A DNA stretch of 64,000 nucleotides. Source: Sphingomonas flavescens (GTDB lineage Bacteria; Pseudomonadota; Alphaproteobacteria; Sphingomonadales; Sphingomonadaceae). A program made the position numbers and the translations under genes. Shown here in pieces: positions 18,309-25,950 of the stretch (the first letter of the stretch is position 1; each line of letters begins with the position of its first letter). The notes under the pieces are model-generated. The model was not told the DNA's origin. It ran no database searches and saw only the letters and a program-made list of their open reading frames with translations. The stretch lies in contig NZ_CP133016.1 of assembly GCF_030866745.1 (NCBI RefSeq), positions 1,660,001 to 1,724,000 of the forward strand, given 5' to 3'.

Positions 18309-19448
18309 CTACTCGGCCGCGTCGAGCGTCGGCAGTTGGTCCGCTGCAGCCTCGAGCTCGGCGGCCTTGGCTTCGACCAGCCGAACGATGTGGTCGATCA
18401 TGTCGGCGTCCTGCACATGGTGGTCGGTCACGCCCGACAGATAGACCATGTGCTTGCCGTTGCCGCCCCCCGTGATGCCGATGTCGGTTTCGCGCGCTTC
18501 GCCAGGGCCGTTCACGACGCAGCCGAGGACCGACAGGGACATCGGCGTCTTGATGTGCTGCAGCCGCGATTCGAGCGCCTCGACGGTGCGGATGACGTCG
18601 AAACCCTGACGCGCGCAGCTGGGGCAGGAGACGACGCGGACGCCGCGGCTGCGGATGCCGAGCGCCTTCAGGATCTCGTAGCCGACGCGGACTTCCTCTT
18701 CGGGCTCCGCCGACAGCGAGACGCGGATGGTGTCGCCGATTCCAGCCCACAGCAAATTGCCGATGCCGATGGAGGACTTGACGGTGCCGCCGATAAGCCC
18801 GCCGGCCTCGGTGATGCCGAGGTGGAGCGGACAATCCACCACACTGGCGAGCTGCTGGTAGGCGGCAACGGCAAGGAACACGTCGCTCGCCTTCACCGCG
18901 ACCTTATATTCTCGGAACCCGTGGTCCTCGAGAATGCGGATGTGGTCGAGCGCGCTCTCGACCAAAGCCTCCGGACATGGCTCACCGTATTTTTCGAGCA
19001 AATCCTTCTCGAGGCTGCCCGCGTTGACGCCGATGCGGATGGCGCAGCCGTTTGCGCGTGCGGCGGCGATCACCTCGCGAACGCGTTCTTCCGAACCGAT
19101 GTTACCCGGGTTGATGCGCAAGCACGCGGCGCCGGCGTCGGCAGCTTCAAGCGCGCGCTTATAATGGAAGTGGATGTCGGCGACGATCGGCACCGAAGCG
19201 GCGCGCACGATCTCCTTGAGCGCGCTAGTCGCCTCTACCGTCGGGCAGGAGACGCGGATGATGTCCGCGCCTGCTTCCTCGCAGCGGCGAATCTGGTCGA
19301 TCGTCGCGCGGGCGTCCTCGGTCGGCGTGTTGGTCATGGTCTGGACGCTGATCGGGGCATCGCCGCCAACCGGAACGGAGCCGACCATGATCTGACGCGA
19401 CACGCGCCGATCGATATCTCGCCAAGGACGGATGGACATGGCCGCCAT
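18309..19448 (-). CDS. ispG: 4-hydroxy-3-methylbut-2-en-1-yl diphosphate synthase (MEP pathway)
   Basis: 379 residues, full length for the bacterial form. IspG is a 4Fe-4S enzyme converting methylerythritol cyclodiphosphate to HMBPP, the penultimate step of isoprenoid precursor synthesis. The TIM-barrel part includes [20 protein letters not shown] and [10 protein letters not shown]. The C-terminal Fe-S domain holds the three Cys ligands in [11 protein letters not shown] and [13 protein letters not shown]. Starts at 19448 or at the Met three codons later (19439) are equally plausible. Confidence 0.96.
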   Translation of the reverse strand: MAAMSIRPWRDIDRRVSRQIMVGSVPVGGDAPISVQTMTNTPTEDARATIDQIRRCEEAGADIIRVSCPTVEATSALKEIVRAASVPIVADIHFHYKRALEAADAGAACLRINPGNIGSEERVREVIAAARANGCAIRIGVNAGSLEKDLLEKYGEPCPEALVESALDHIRILEDHGFREYKVAVKASDVFLAVAAYQQLASVVDCPLHLGITEAGGLIGGTVKSSIGIGNLLWAGIGDTIRVSLSAEPEEEVRVGYEILKALGIRSRGVRVVSCPSCARQGFDVIRTVEALESRLQHIKTPMSLSVLGCVVNGPGEARETDIGITGGGNGKHMVYLSGVTDHHVQDADMIDHIVRLVEAKAAELEAAADQLPTLDAAE

Positions 19449-19511
19449 ATAGGGCCGTCCGCGCTGCTGGCCAACCGGACGATAGGCCGTCGCGACTCTG
19501 ATCTGTTTGTG

Positions 19512-19529
19512 TTAACGGGGTTAACGGGG
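19512..19529. repeat. Tandem direct repeat TTAACGGGG x2 upstream of the TIR gene
   Basis: Two exact, abutting copies of TTAACGGGG (19512-19520 and 19521-19529) end 19 nt before the TIR-TPR start at 19549. Placement in the probable leader or promoter suggests a regulator site, but two 9-mers can occur by slippage. Confidence 0.5.
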
Positions 19530-19548
19530 ACTCGCTCGGGGGCGCCGC

Positions 19549-21687
19549 ATGGCGAAGCTGGCCCGATTGCCGACGGCAGATGGTGCGACGGACGCCACGA
19601 AGGTTCGCGCACCGCGACTTCGCACGCGCTATTATGCGTTTCTCAGCTACAGCCACCGGGACAAGGAACTGGCCGACTGGCTTCACCGTGAGCTGGAAAA
19701 GTTCAGGGTCCCGAACTCGCTGGCGGGAAAGCTCACGGCCAACGGAGTTGTCCCGAAGCGGCTTGCGCCGGTGTTCCGTGACCAGCAGGATTTGTCGGCC
19801 GGCGGGGATTTGGCCCAGGAAATCAAGGCTGCCCTGGCCGGATCCCAATTCCTCATCGTCCTCTGCTCGCCCACCGCGGCGACATCGCGCTGGACCAACC
19901 AGGAAATCGAAAGCTTCAAGCGGACGCGACCCGAGGGCTGCGTTCTGGCGGCCGTCGTGGCGGGCGAACCGTTCGCCAGCGATGTGCCCGGCCACGAAAA
20001 GGAGGAATGCTTCCCGCCGGCATTGCGCTACAAATACGACCGGCGCGGCCACCAAACGGCCAAGCGCGCGGAGCCCCTGGCCGCCGATTTCCGCGAGAGC
20101 GGAGAGGGCCAGCGCGTCGCCTTCCTCAAACTCGTCGCCGGCATGCTGGGGGTCGGGCTGGACGAACTGGTGCAGCGCGACACCACACGTCGTCACCGGC
20201 GGATGGCCTGGCTGGCGGCGGCCTCGCTCGGTGGAATGGCCGTCACGAGCACCTTGGCGGTGACGGCCTTCCAGGCCCGCAATGAGGCGCGAGAGCAGCG
20301 ACGGGAGGCCGAAGGGCTGATCGGGTTCATGCTCGGCGATCTTAAGGCCAAGCTCGAACCCGTCGGCAAGCTGGACGCGCTGGACGGAGTCGGCTCGCGG
20401 GTACTTGCTTACTACAGCAAGATCGGGACCAAGGACCTTTCCGACGCGGCATTAGCGCAGCGCTCGCAGGCGCTAAGCCTGATGGCCGGCGTGGCGAGTG
20501 CCCGCGGGGATATCAACGGATCGACCAAACTCTACCGCGAAGCGATGGCCGGAACCGCCGAGGCCGTCGCGCGCAGTCCGGATGATGCGAACGCGCTGTT
20601 CGAGCATGCGCAGAATGTCTTCTATTATGGCCAGATCGCCCACGAACAGGGTGATTTTCGGACGGCTGAGCAGTCTATGCGCGAGTACAAGCGCCTAGCG
20701 TTCAAGATGGTCGCCCTGCAACCGGACAGCATGAAATATCGAATGGAGGAACAGTACGCCGAGACCAACTTGGGTGTCGTACTGTCCGACCTCCGCCGTT
20801 TTTCTGAAGCAACCGCACAATTTCGGCGAGCCTTGGCGACCATGGAAGCGGTGGCCACCGCCGATCCGCGCAATACGGGTTACCAGCAGTCCGTTGCGGA
20901 GTCCCTCGCCTGGTTATCCGACGCAGAAGCGGCCACGGGCAATTATCAGGCGGCCGTTGCTCAGCGGCGCAGGCAGATCGAGATCCTTGATCGTCTCGCT
21001 GCCGCCACCGGTGACGTTTCGTATCAGCAGCGATTGATCCCGGCTCACCGTCAGCTTGGCCGACTATTAATCGATCAGGGCGAGATGCAGTCCGCAACCG
21101 AGCAGCTTAGAACTGCAGTGGCTTTGTCGGATGTGTTGATCCCAAAGGAGCCTGCGAACGCCGTCTGGAAAGAATATGCCTATCGCGCCAGAATTGATCT
21201 TGCGTGGGCCCTCTTGGCGCTGGGGAGGACCGATGAAGCCGCGACCGAAAATCAGCGCGCTTGCCAATTGGTCGCAGAGCTCAACCGGCGAGTGCCGGTC
21301 AAATATGTGTGGAAGCAGGGCGCGTCCTACTGCCTTATGGTGCAAGCGCGGATCGCTTCTGACCGGGGCGACGCCCTCGCATCGCTTAAAGCCGCGCAGG
21401 GCGCCGCGCAGATCCTGCAGACGGTTCGGAGCGGCGATGCGGTCAACGATGCCTATCTGCGCGCCAATGCATGGCGGCTGATCGGTGATGCGCAACGTCA
21501 GTCCGCAAATATGAGCGCGGCGACGGCCGCGTGGTCGACGGGCTTGCAGCAATTGCCGGCAGACGTTGCGGAACAGCCCTTTGAAATGTCCGTGCGCGCG
21601 CAACTGCTGAAGCGATTGGGCCGGAATGGCGAAGCCGCGACCGCCGAAATGCGTCTGCGTTCGATTGGGTTTCGGTCCGCGGCTTAG
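19549..21687 (+). CDS. TIR domain - transmembrane - TPR protein
   Basis: 712 residues. An N-terminal TIR domain (about 26-160) begins YYAFLSYSHRDKELADWLH and contains LIVLCSPTAATSRWTNQEIE. Trp115 and Glu119 align with the W-x-x-x-E of NAD-cleaving TIR domains such as SARM1, so NADase or cyclase activity is possible. After a linker (ECFPPALRYKYD, LKLVAGMLGVGLDELVQRD) a single membrane helix lies at about 220-240, then a charged segment with EAEGLIGFMLGDLKAKLEPV typical of TIR/kinase-TPR proteins. TPR-like helical repeats fill about 290-700. The TIR is predicted cytoplasmic and the TPRs periplasmic. The next gene follows after 10 nt. Confidence 0.88.
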   Translation: MAKLARLPTADGATDATKVRAPRLRTRYYAFLSYSHRDKELADWLHRELEKFRVPNSLAGKLTANGVVPKRLAPVFRDQQDLSAGGDLAQEIKAALAGSQFLIVLCSPTAATSRWTNQEIESFKRTRPEGCVLAAVVAGEPFASDVPGHEKEECFPPALRYKYDRRGHQTAKRAEPLAADFRESGEGQRVAFLKLVAGMLGVGLDELVQRDTTRRHRRMAWLAAASLGGMAVTSTLAVTAFQARNEAREQRREAEGLIGFMLGDLKAKLEPVGKLDALDGVGSRVLAYYSKIGTKDLSDAALAQRSQALSLMAGVASARGDINGSTKLYREAMAGTAEAVARSPDDANALFEHAQNVFYYGQIAHEQGDFRTAEQSMREYKRLAFKMVALQPDSMKYRMEEQYAETNLGVVLSDLRRFSEATAQFRRALATMEAVATADPRNTGYQQSVAESLAWLSDAEAATGNYQAAVAQRRRQIEILDRLAAATGDVSYQQRLIPAHRQLGRLLIDQGEMQSATEQLRTAVALSDVLIPKEPANAVWKEYAYRARIDLAWALLALGRTDEAATENQRACQLVAELNRRVPVKYVWKQGASYCLMVQARIASDRGDALASLKAAQGAAQILQTVRSGDAVNDAYLRANAWRLIGDAQRQSANMSAATAAWSTGLQQLPADVAEQPFEMSVRAQLLKRLGRNGEAATAEMRLRSIGFRSAA

Positions 21688-21697
21688 GGAGGGACGA

Positions 21698-22087
21698 ATG
21701 GGGCAAGACGTCGAGTTCACTGCGCACATCGATGGCGGTTCCGTGGCTTGGGAGTCCTCCGATGGAAAACCCGCTAAAAATCACCGAGTGGATATCGCCG
21801 CGGGCGCACCACCGGAGAAGATCCAGTTCAAGATCCGCGACCATACGGACTTTAAACTTCGGTTCGATACCTCCGCGCCGATCGATGTGTGGGAACAGGA
21901 AGGCTGTCCGCCAGCGGGCGTCAATACGGACCAGATCGAAGTCCTCGACTGCAATCCCAACAAGCTCACCATTCGCAGCCTCAACACCGGGCCGGCCCGA
22001 ACGCTTCAGTACCGGCTGAACGTCATTGGCGAGGATGGCGGCCGGCATGACTGCGACCCGATCATCAAGAATGGCGGCGGCGGCTGA
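21698..22087 (+). CDS. Small soluble protein with C-terminal DPIIKNGGGG motif, unknown
   Basis: 129 residues, no signal peptide, strong ribosome site (AGGGAGGG) before 21698. The sequence is beta-rich: VEFTAHIDGGSVAWES, QFKIRDHTDFKLRFDTSAPI. The C-terminal half (GVNTDQIEVL, LNTGPARTLQYRLNV, DPIIKNGGGG) aligns with the C-terminal half of the lipoprotein encoded next, so the two share a domain. No known family recognised. Ten nt after the TIR-TPR stop, so almost certainly the same transcript. Confidence 0.75.
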   Translation: MGQDVEFTAHIDGGSVAWESSDGKPAKNHRVDIAAGAPPEKIQFKIRDHTDFKLRFDTSAPIDVWEQEGCPPAGVNTDQIEVLDCNPNKLTIRSLNTGPARTLQYRLNVIGEDGGRHDCDPIIKNGGGG

Positions 22088-22120
22088 GACGCGGTCCCAT
22101 CAATCAGAAGGGGGATAGTG

Positions 22121-22621
22121 ATGAGGAATGGAAACCATCTACGCGTCGCATGGCTTGTGGGCTGCGCAATTACCCTGACAATCAGCGGCTGCGACAATCG
22201 CAAGGGAACGATGACGCCGGCCTCCGGCTTCAAGACTGAAAACGTCAAGCTGGTCTGGAAACAGGCTACCAACGAGTGGAAGGTCCAGCTGAACGGAGGC
22301 GGGGAGATGAATCCGAACGCCGCGAAGACGACCATCAACAAGGGCGACGGGCCGGCCATCTTCATCGTCGACGTCGCGGGCCAGGGCGCGACGTTCCGGA
22401 ATCCCGGCGGACTGTCGGTGTGGACCGGCCCGAAGACAAATCCCGCGCCCCCGGGGGTGAACTCGACCCAGATCCTCGGACCCGTCATCACCTCCAACGG
22501 TAAAATGGTCTTCTTCGATCTGAACGACGGTCCGGCGCAGACGCTGAATTACGCGATCCATTTCACTAACAAACCGTCGGTCGACCCGATCATCGACAAT
22601 GGGGGCGGGAAGGAATTCTGA
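22121..22621 (+). CDS. Lipoprotein with C-terminal DPIIDNGGG motif, unknown
   Basis: 166 residues. A lipoprotein signal ends in a lipobox (TLTISGC, Cys about 24), so the mature protein would be anchored facing the periplasm. ATG at 22121 is preferred (AGAAGGGGG upstream); a GTG one codon earlier is the alternative. The C-terminal region (PPGVNSTQILG, DLNDGPAQTLNYAIHF, DPIIDNGGG) is paralogous to that of the preceding gene. Unknown family. Located 33 nt after the preceding gene. Confidence 0.75.
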   Translation: MRNGNHLRVAWLVGCAITLTISGCDNRKGTMTPASGFKTENVKLVWKQATNEWKVQLNGGGEMNPNAAKTTINKGDGPAIFIVDVAGQGATFRNPGGLSVWTGPKTNPAPPGVNSTQILGPVITSNGKMVFFDLNDGPAQTLNYAIHFTNKPSVDPIIDNGGGKEF

Positions 22622-22675
22622 GGCGCGATCCCAGACGTTGACGGGCGAGCCATCTCCGCGTTCATTCACTGCGGA

Positions 22676-24502
22676 ATGGCTTCCTCACCAACATCCGCGC
22701 GCGTGAAGCCCCCCGGGCCCCCGCCGGTGCCCTTCGTGCTGTCGGTCGGCATCACCGGCCACCGCGCCGATGTCCTGCCGCCGGGCAGCTTGCCGATCCT
22801 GCATTCACGGATTCGGGACGTACTGGAACGGATTGAGCAATCGGGGCGTGATTTGCTTCTGGCCGAACAGGATTGCTTCGGGCCCACCCCCACCGCGATG
22901 CGCTTCGTCTCGCCGATTGCCGACGGCGCCGATCAGATCGCCGCCGAGATCGCGCTCGACCTTGGATGGGAATTGCATGCGATCGTTCCGTTCGAGCGGA
23001 GCGTCTACCGCGACTCGCTGGCCAATGACGAAGGCCGCGCGCGCTACGACGCGCTGCTGGCGCGTGCTTCGCGGGTACTGGAGCTTCCGGGCGATCCGGA
23101 AGACGGTCTCGATGCTTATGTGATGACCGGGCGGGCGACCGTCGCCCATTGCGATGTGCTCATCGCGGTTTGGGACGGGCTTCCTCCCCGCGGCCGCGGC
23201 GGCACGGGCGAAGTGGTGCAGCTGGCGCTGACGCGCGGGACGGCGATCATCCACGTCCCATTAGCGCCCGGCGGCGACACGCGGATCCTGTGGAGCGCAT
23301 TCGATCCTGTCGTGCTGACGGTCGCTGACGATCCGAGCGTCGCGCGACCGCTCGAGCGCGGCGACGTCGACAAGCTTCTTCGCGGCCTGCTGATGGGCCC
23401 GCCCGATGAGGTGGAGCAGGGCTTTCTCCGGCAGTTCCTGCGCGAACGATCCCCTCGCCTGCGGGCGCGCCTGGAATATTCCTTGCTGCTGACCGCAACA
23501 GGCGTGCGCAGGTTCCGCGCCCGCGACCTGACGCCGGGCTATGCAGTCGCGCAAATCCGCGATGAATGGGCGCGATACCGGGCAGGCTGCGCGGAAGCGC
23601 ACAATATCAATGCGCCGATCGGATCGCTTGAAGATGCGTACAGCTGGGCGGACCGGCTGGCGACGCACTTCGCCCAGACCTATCGTAGCGGGCACATCTT
23701 CAACTTCGTGCTGGGCGGCGTCGCGGTGTGCCTGGGCCTTAGCGCGTTCATGGCACCGCACCTGAAGTTCGAGTTCGCGGCCTTCGAATTGCTGATCACC
23801 TTTGCCATCATCATCAACGCCGCGGTCGGGTCGCGACACCAATGGCACCGGCGGTGGCTCGACTATCGGCAACTTGCCGAGCGGCTACGCCCCATGCGCA
23901 GTCTGAAGATGCTTGGGATTGCCGCGCCGGACCCGCCCGGCACGTCGACCAATCCCGTGCCCCTGCGCTGGATCGATTGGTACGCGAGCGGTGTCTGGCG
24001 GGCGATGGGCTGCCCGGCGGGCGTCATCGACCGCGAATGCGCGGCCCGGCTCGGTGTCGCAATCGCGGAGCACGAGGTGGCGCCGCAGGTTGAGTACCAC
24101 ACCCGCAACGCCCGCCAGATCAACCTGCTCGATCACCGGCTGGGGCAGATCGGCATGGTGCTGTTCGCGGCAACGCTGATCGTCTCGGTCGCGACAATCA
24201 TCGGACTCGCCATGAACGCGGCGTTCGTGAACACCTACGGCAATTGGTTCACACTCGTGTCCGCCGGCTTCCCGGCCCTCGGCACCGCGGTGTTCGGCAT
24301 TCGCTTCCAGGGCGATTTCGGCGGTGATGCGCTGCGTTCGCTGGCGACCGCGGGCACTTTGCGGCAGATCGACGGGGAGCTGCGCAAGGACGTCACGCTG
24401 ACCCGCGCCGCCGACCTTGCTGAGCAGTCGGCGCGGATCATGCTGGCCGACCTCGACGAATGGCGGCTGGTCAACCAGCAGCGCGACCTTTCGGTCGGTT
24501 AG
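22676..24502 (+). CDS. SLOG-like Rossmann domain fused to two transmembrane hairpins (SLATT-like)
   Basis: 608 residues. An N-terminal Rossmann-like domain (about 20-200) has SVGITGHRADVL as nucleotide-binding loop, then FVSPIADGADQIAAEIALDL, then DVLIAVWDG and GGTGEVVQLALTRGTAIIHV, equivalent to the GTxxE region of LOG/SLOG proteins that bind or process nucleotide ligands. The C-terminal part has two helix pairs at about 342-360/367-384 and 491-514/525-543. After the first pair, HQWHRRWLDYRQLAERLR resembles the post-hairpin helix of SLATT (DUF4231-type) 2TM effectors. It may therefore be a ligand-gated membrane protein. Family placement is by eye. It follows the TIR cassette on the same strand with a 54-nt gap. 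Confidence 0.75.
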   Translation: MASSPTSARVKPPGPPPVPFVLSVGITGHRADVLPPGSLPILHSRIRDVLERIEQSGRDLLLAEQDCFGPTPTAMRFVSPIADGADQIAAEIALDLGWELHAIVPFERSVYRDSLANDEGRARYDALLARASRVLELPGDPEDGLDAYVMTGRATVAHCDVLIAVWDGLPPRGRGGTGEVVQLALTRGTAIIHVPLAPGGDTRILWSAFDPVVLTVADDPSVARPLERGDVDKLLRGLLMGPPDEVEQGFLRQFLRERSPRLRARLEYSLLLTATGVRRFRARDLTPGYAVAQIRDEWARYRAGCAEAHNINAPIGSLEDAYSWADRLATHFAQTYRSGHIFNFVLGGVAVCLGLSAFMAPHLKFEFAAFELLITFAIIINAAVGSRHQWHRRWLDYRQLAERLRPMRSLKMLGIAAPDPPGTSTNPVPLRWIDWYASGVWRAMGCPAGVIDRECAARLGVAIAEHEVAPQVEYHTRNARQINLLDHRLGQIGMVLFAATLIVSVATIIGLAMNAAFVNTYGNWFTLVSAGFPALGTAVFGIRFQGDFGGDALRSLATAGTLRQIDGELRKDVTLTRAADLAEQSARIMLADLDEWRLVNQQRDLSVG

Positions 24503-24744
24503 TCGTCGCCGCCCCAGCGCCAGCGCCAGCCGCCGCGCGTGGTGCGGGCACAGACGAGAACTAACGCGAGGATGGCGGGCGCCATGAGGGCGGCCAGCTG
24601 CAGCGGACGGTCGCGGAAGAAATAGACTCCGATGGCAATCAGGGCACCAAATGCGGCGGTAACCGCCCAGCCCTGCCAGGTGATCGGCAATCCCGAGCCA
24701 AATCCGTAGCGCTTCGGCGCGAACCATTCGGGGTTGTCGCTCAT
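24499..24744 (-). CDS. Small two-TM membrane protein of the SPFH operon
   Basis: 81 residues starting at MSDNPEWFAPKRYGFGSGLP; AAGGAG lies about 9 nt upstream. Two membrane helices at about 22-42 (GWAVTAAFGALIAIGVYFF) and 49-65 (LAALMAPAILALVLVCA) and an Arg/Trp-rich tail. The start overlaps the stop of the ribbon-helix-helix gene (TGATG), so it is translationally coupled. Its stop overlaps the convergent SLOG gene stop in TTAG. Function unknown, presumably linked to the SPFH protein. Confidence 0.75.
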   Translation of the reverse strand: MSDNPEWFAPKRYGFGSGLPITWQGWAVTAAFGALIAIGVYFFRDRPLQLAALMAPAILALVLVCARTTRGGWRWRWGGDD

Positions 24745-24947
24745 CACTTTTTCTCCTTGGGCGGACGCCCGCGCTTTCGTTGAACGGGTGCTCTCAATTT
24801 GACTCCACGCGCACTGAGCGCCTCGCGCAGCAGGCATTCGACCTGGGCGTTAACGCTCCTCAGCTCCGCGCCGGCGCAGCGTTCGATGGCTGCCCACAGG
24901 CTTGCATCGACGCGGAGCGGATAGGCCTTGCGGTCGTCGTCCGGCAC
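24744..24947 (-). CDS. Ribbon-helix-helix (Arc/HicB-like) DNA-binding protein
   Basis: 67 residues. The sequence YPLRVDASLWAAIERCAGAE followed by RSVNAQVECLLREAL fits the Arc/MetJ ribbon-helix-helix fold: a short beta-strand with alternating residues, then helix A and helix B with the conserved S-x-N-x-x-x-x-x-L. A very basic tail (KRGRPPKEKK) could contact the minor groove. It lies between the SPFH gene (9 nt upstream) and a small membrane gene, and probably autoregulates the operon; an AT-rich palindrome at the promoter is a candidate target. Confidence 0.78.
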   Translation of the reverse strand: MPDDDRKAYPLRVDASLWAAIERCAGAELRSVNAQVECLLREALSARGVKLRAPVQRKRGRPPKEKK

Positions 24948-24956
24948 GACAGGCGC

Positions 24957-25859
24957 TTATTGGTAGAGTGTGCCGGTGTTGACGACGGGCTGGGTGTCGC
25001 GCTCGCCGCAGAGCACGACCATCAGGTTCGAGACCATCGCCGCGCGGCGCTCGTCATCCAGCTCCACGACGTTCTTCGCGCTCAGTTGCTCCAGCGCCAT
25101 CTCGACCATGCCGACAGCGCCTTCGACGAGGGTCTGCCTTGCCGCGACGACTGCCTGCGCCTGCTGACGGCGGAGCATCGCGCCCGCGATTTCCTGCGCA
25201 TAGGCGAGGTGCGTGAAGCCGCATTCGTCGACGGTGATCCCCGCGACCGCGAGCCGCGCCATCAGCTCCTTGCGTAGCTCGACACCAACCTCATCGTGAT
25301 TGCCGCGCAAGGTGACTTCCTGATGGGCGAAGTCGTCATAGGGATAACGCGAGCCGATGGTGCGTATCGCAGCTTCGACCTGAACGCGGACGAACTGCTT
25401 GTAATCGTCGACATCGAAGAGCGCCTGCGCGGTGTCGACAACGCGCCAGACGATCTGCGCCGCCATCTCGACCGGATTGCCGCGCAGGTCGTTGACCTTG
25501 ATCTTGTCGGAGATGAAGTTGTTGGTGCGGACCGACACCTTCTTTTTGGCTAGCCAGGGCCACGTCCAGCGCAGCCCGGTGGTGCGGTCGGTGCCCTGAT
25601 AAGCGCCGAACAAGGTGATTGCGGCGGCCTGGTTGGGCTGCAGCATGAAGAAACCGGGCATGATCACGATGAATGCCAGCGTGGCAATTGCGACGATAGC
25701 CAGGCCAAGCACGCTGCCGTCATGGGTGCCGATCTGATTGACGCCGTAGATATCTGCCAGCACCGCGACGACGAGTACAACCAGCAAGGCATAGCCGCTC
25801 GAAGTGGTCGCCGGGCGCTCACTGGTCGCCGTCAGGGCGATTACGTTATCGTTGGTCAC
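24957..25859 (-). CDS. SPFH/Band 7 (prohibitin-like) membrane protein
   Basis: 300 residues. Two N-terminal membrane helices at about 23-40 and 51-73 (LAIVAIATLAFIVIMPGFFM) are followed by the SPFH core: MLQPNQAAAITLFGAYQGTD, FISDKIKVNDLRGNPVEMAA, IVWRVVDTAQALFDVDDYKQ. A C-terminal coiled helix with Gln/Ala-rich YAQEIAGAMLRRQQAQAVVA is typical. Such proteins form membrane-associated rings or microdomains and often work with quality-control proteases. AGGGAGG lies about 8 nt before the start. First gene of a three-gene operon with the RHH and small TM genes. Confidence 0.92.
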   Translation of the reverse strand: MTNDNVIALTATSERPATTSSGYALLVVLVVAVLADIYGVNQIGTHDGSVLGLAIVAIATLAFIVIMPGFFMLQPNQAAAITLFGAYQGTDRTTGLRWTWPWLAKKKVSVRTNNFISDKIKVNDLRGNPVEMAAQIVWRVVDTAQALFDVDDYKQFVRVQVEAAIRTIGSRYPYDDFAHQEVTLRGNHDEVGVELRKELMARLAVAGITVDECGFTHLAYAQEIAGAMLRRQQAQAVVAARQTLVEGAVGMVEMALEQLSAKNVVELDDERRAAMVSNLMVVLCGERDTQPVVNTGTLYQ

Positions 25860-25876
25860 TTCAGCCTCCCTTTAAT

Positions 25877-25913
25877 TGATATCATAATTATATGAGACCT
25901 GAGGCTAGGTCAA
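25877..25913 (-). promoter_or_regulatory. Promoter and overlapping AT-rich operator of the SPFH operon
   Basis: On the minus strand a TTGACC -35 (25908-25913) is followed by TAATTA at 17-nt spacing (25885-25890), or a perfect TATAAT at 15 nt (25887-25892). The -10 region is embedded in overlapping palindromes: TGATATCA (25877-25884) and TCATA-N4-TATGA (25882-25895). This is the most AT-rich spot in the neighbourhood and lies about 20-55 nt before the SPFH start. An RHH repressor encoded in the operon is the obvious candidate ligand. Confidence 0.55.
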
Positions 25914-25950
25914 CTGGCGCCGGCAAGTCGGCGCCGCTAAGGCGCGCCGC

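Noticed and set aside
18336..19691. Plus-strand frame of about 450 codons over ispG
   Set aside because: Antisense to ispG, which carries all three Fe-S Cys.
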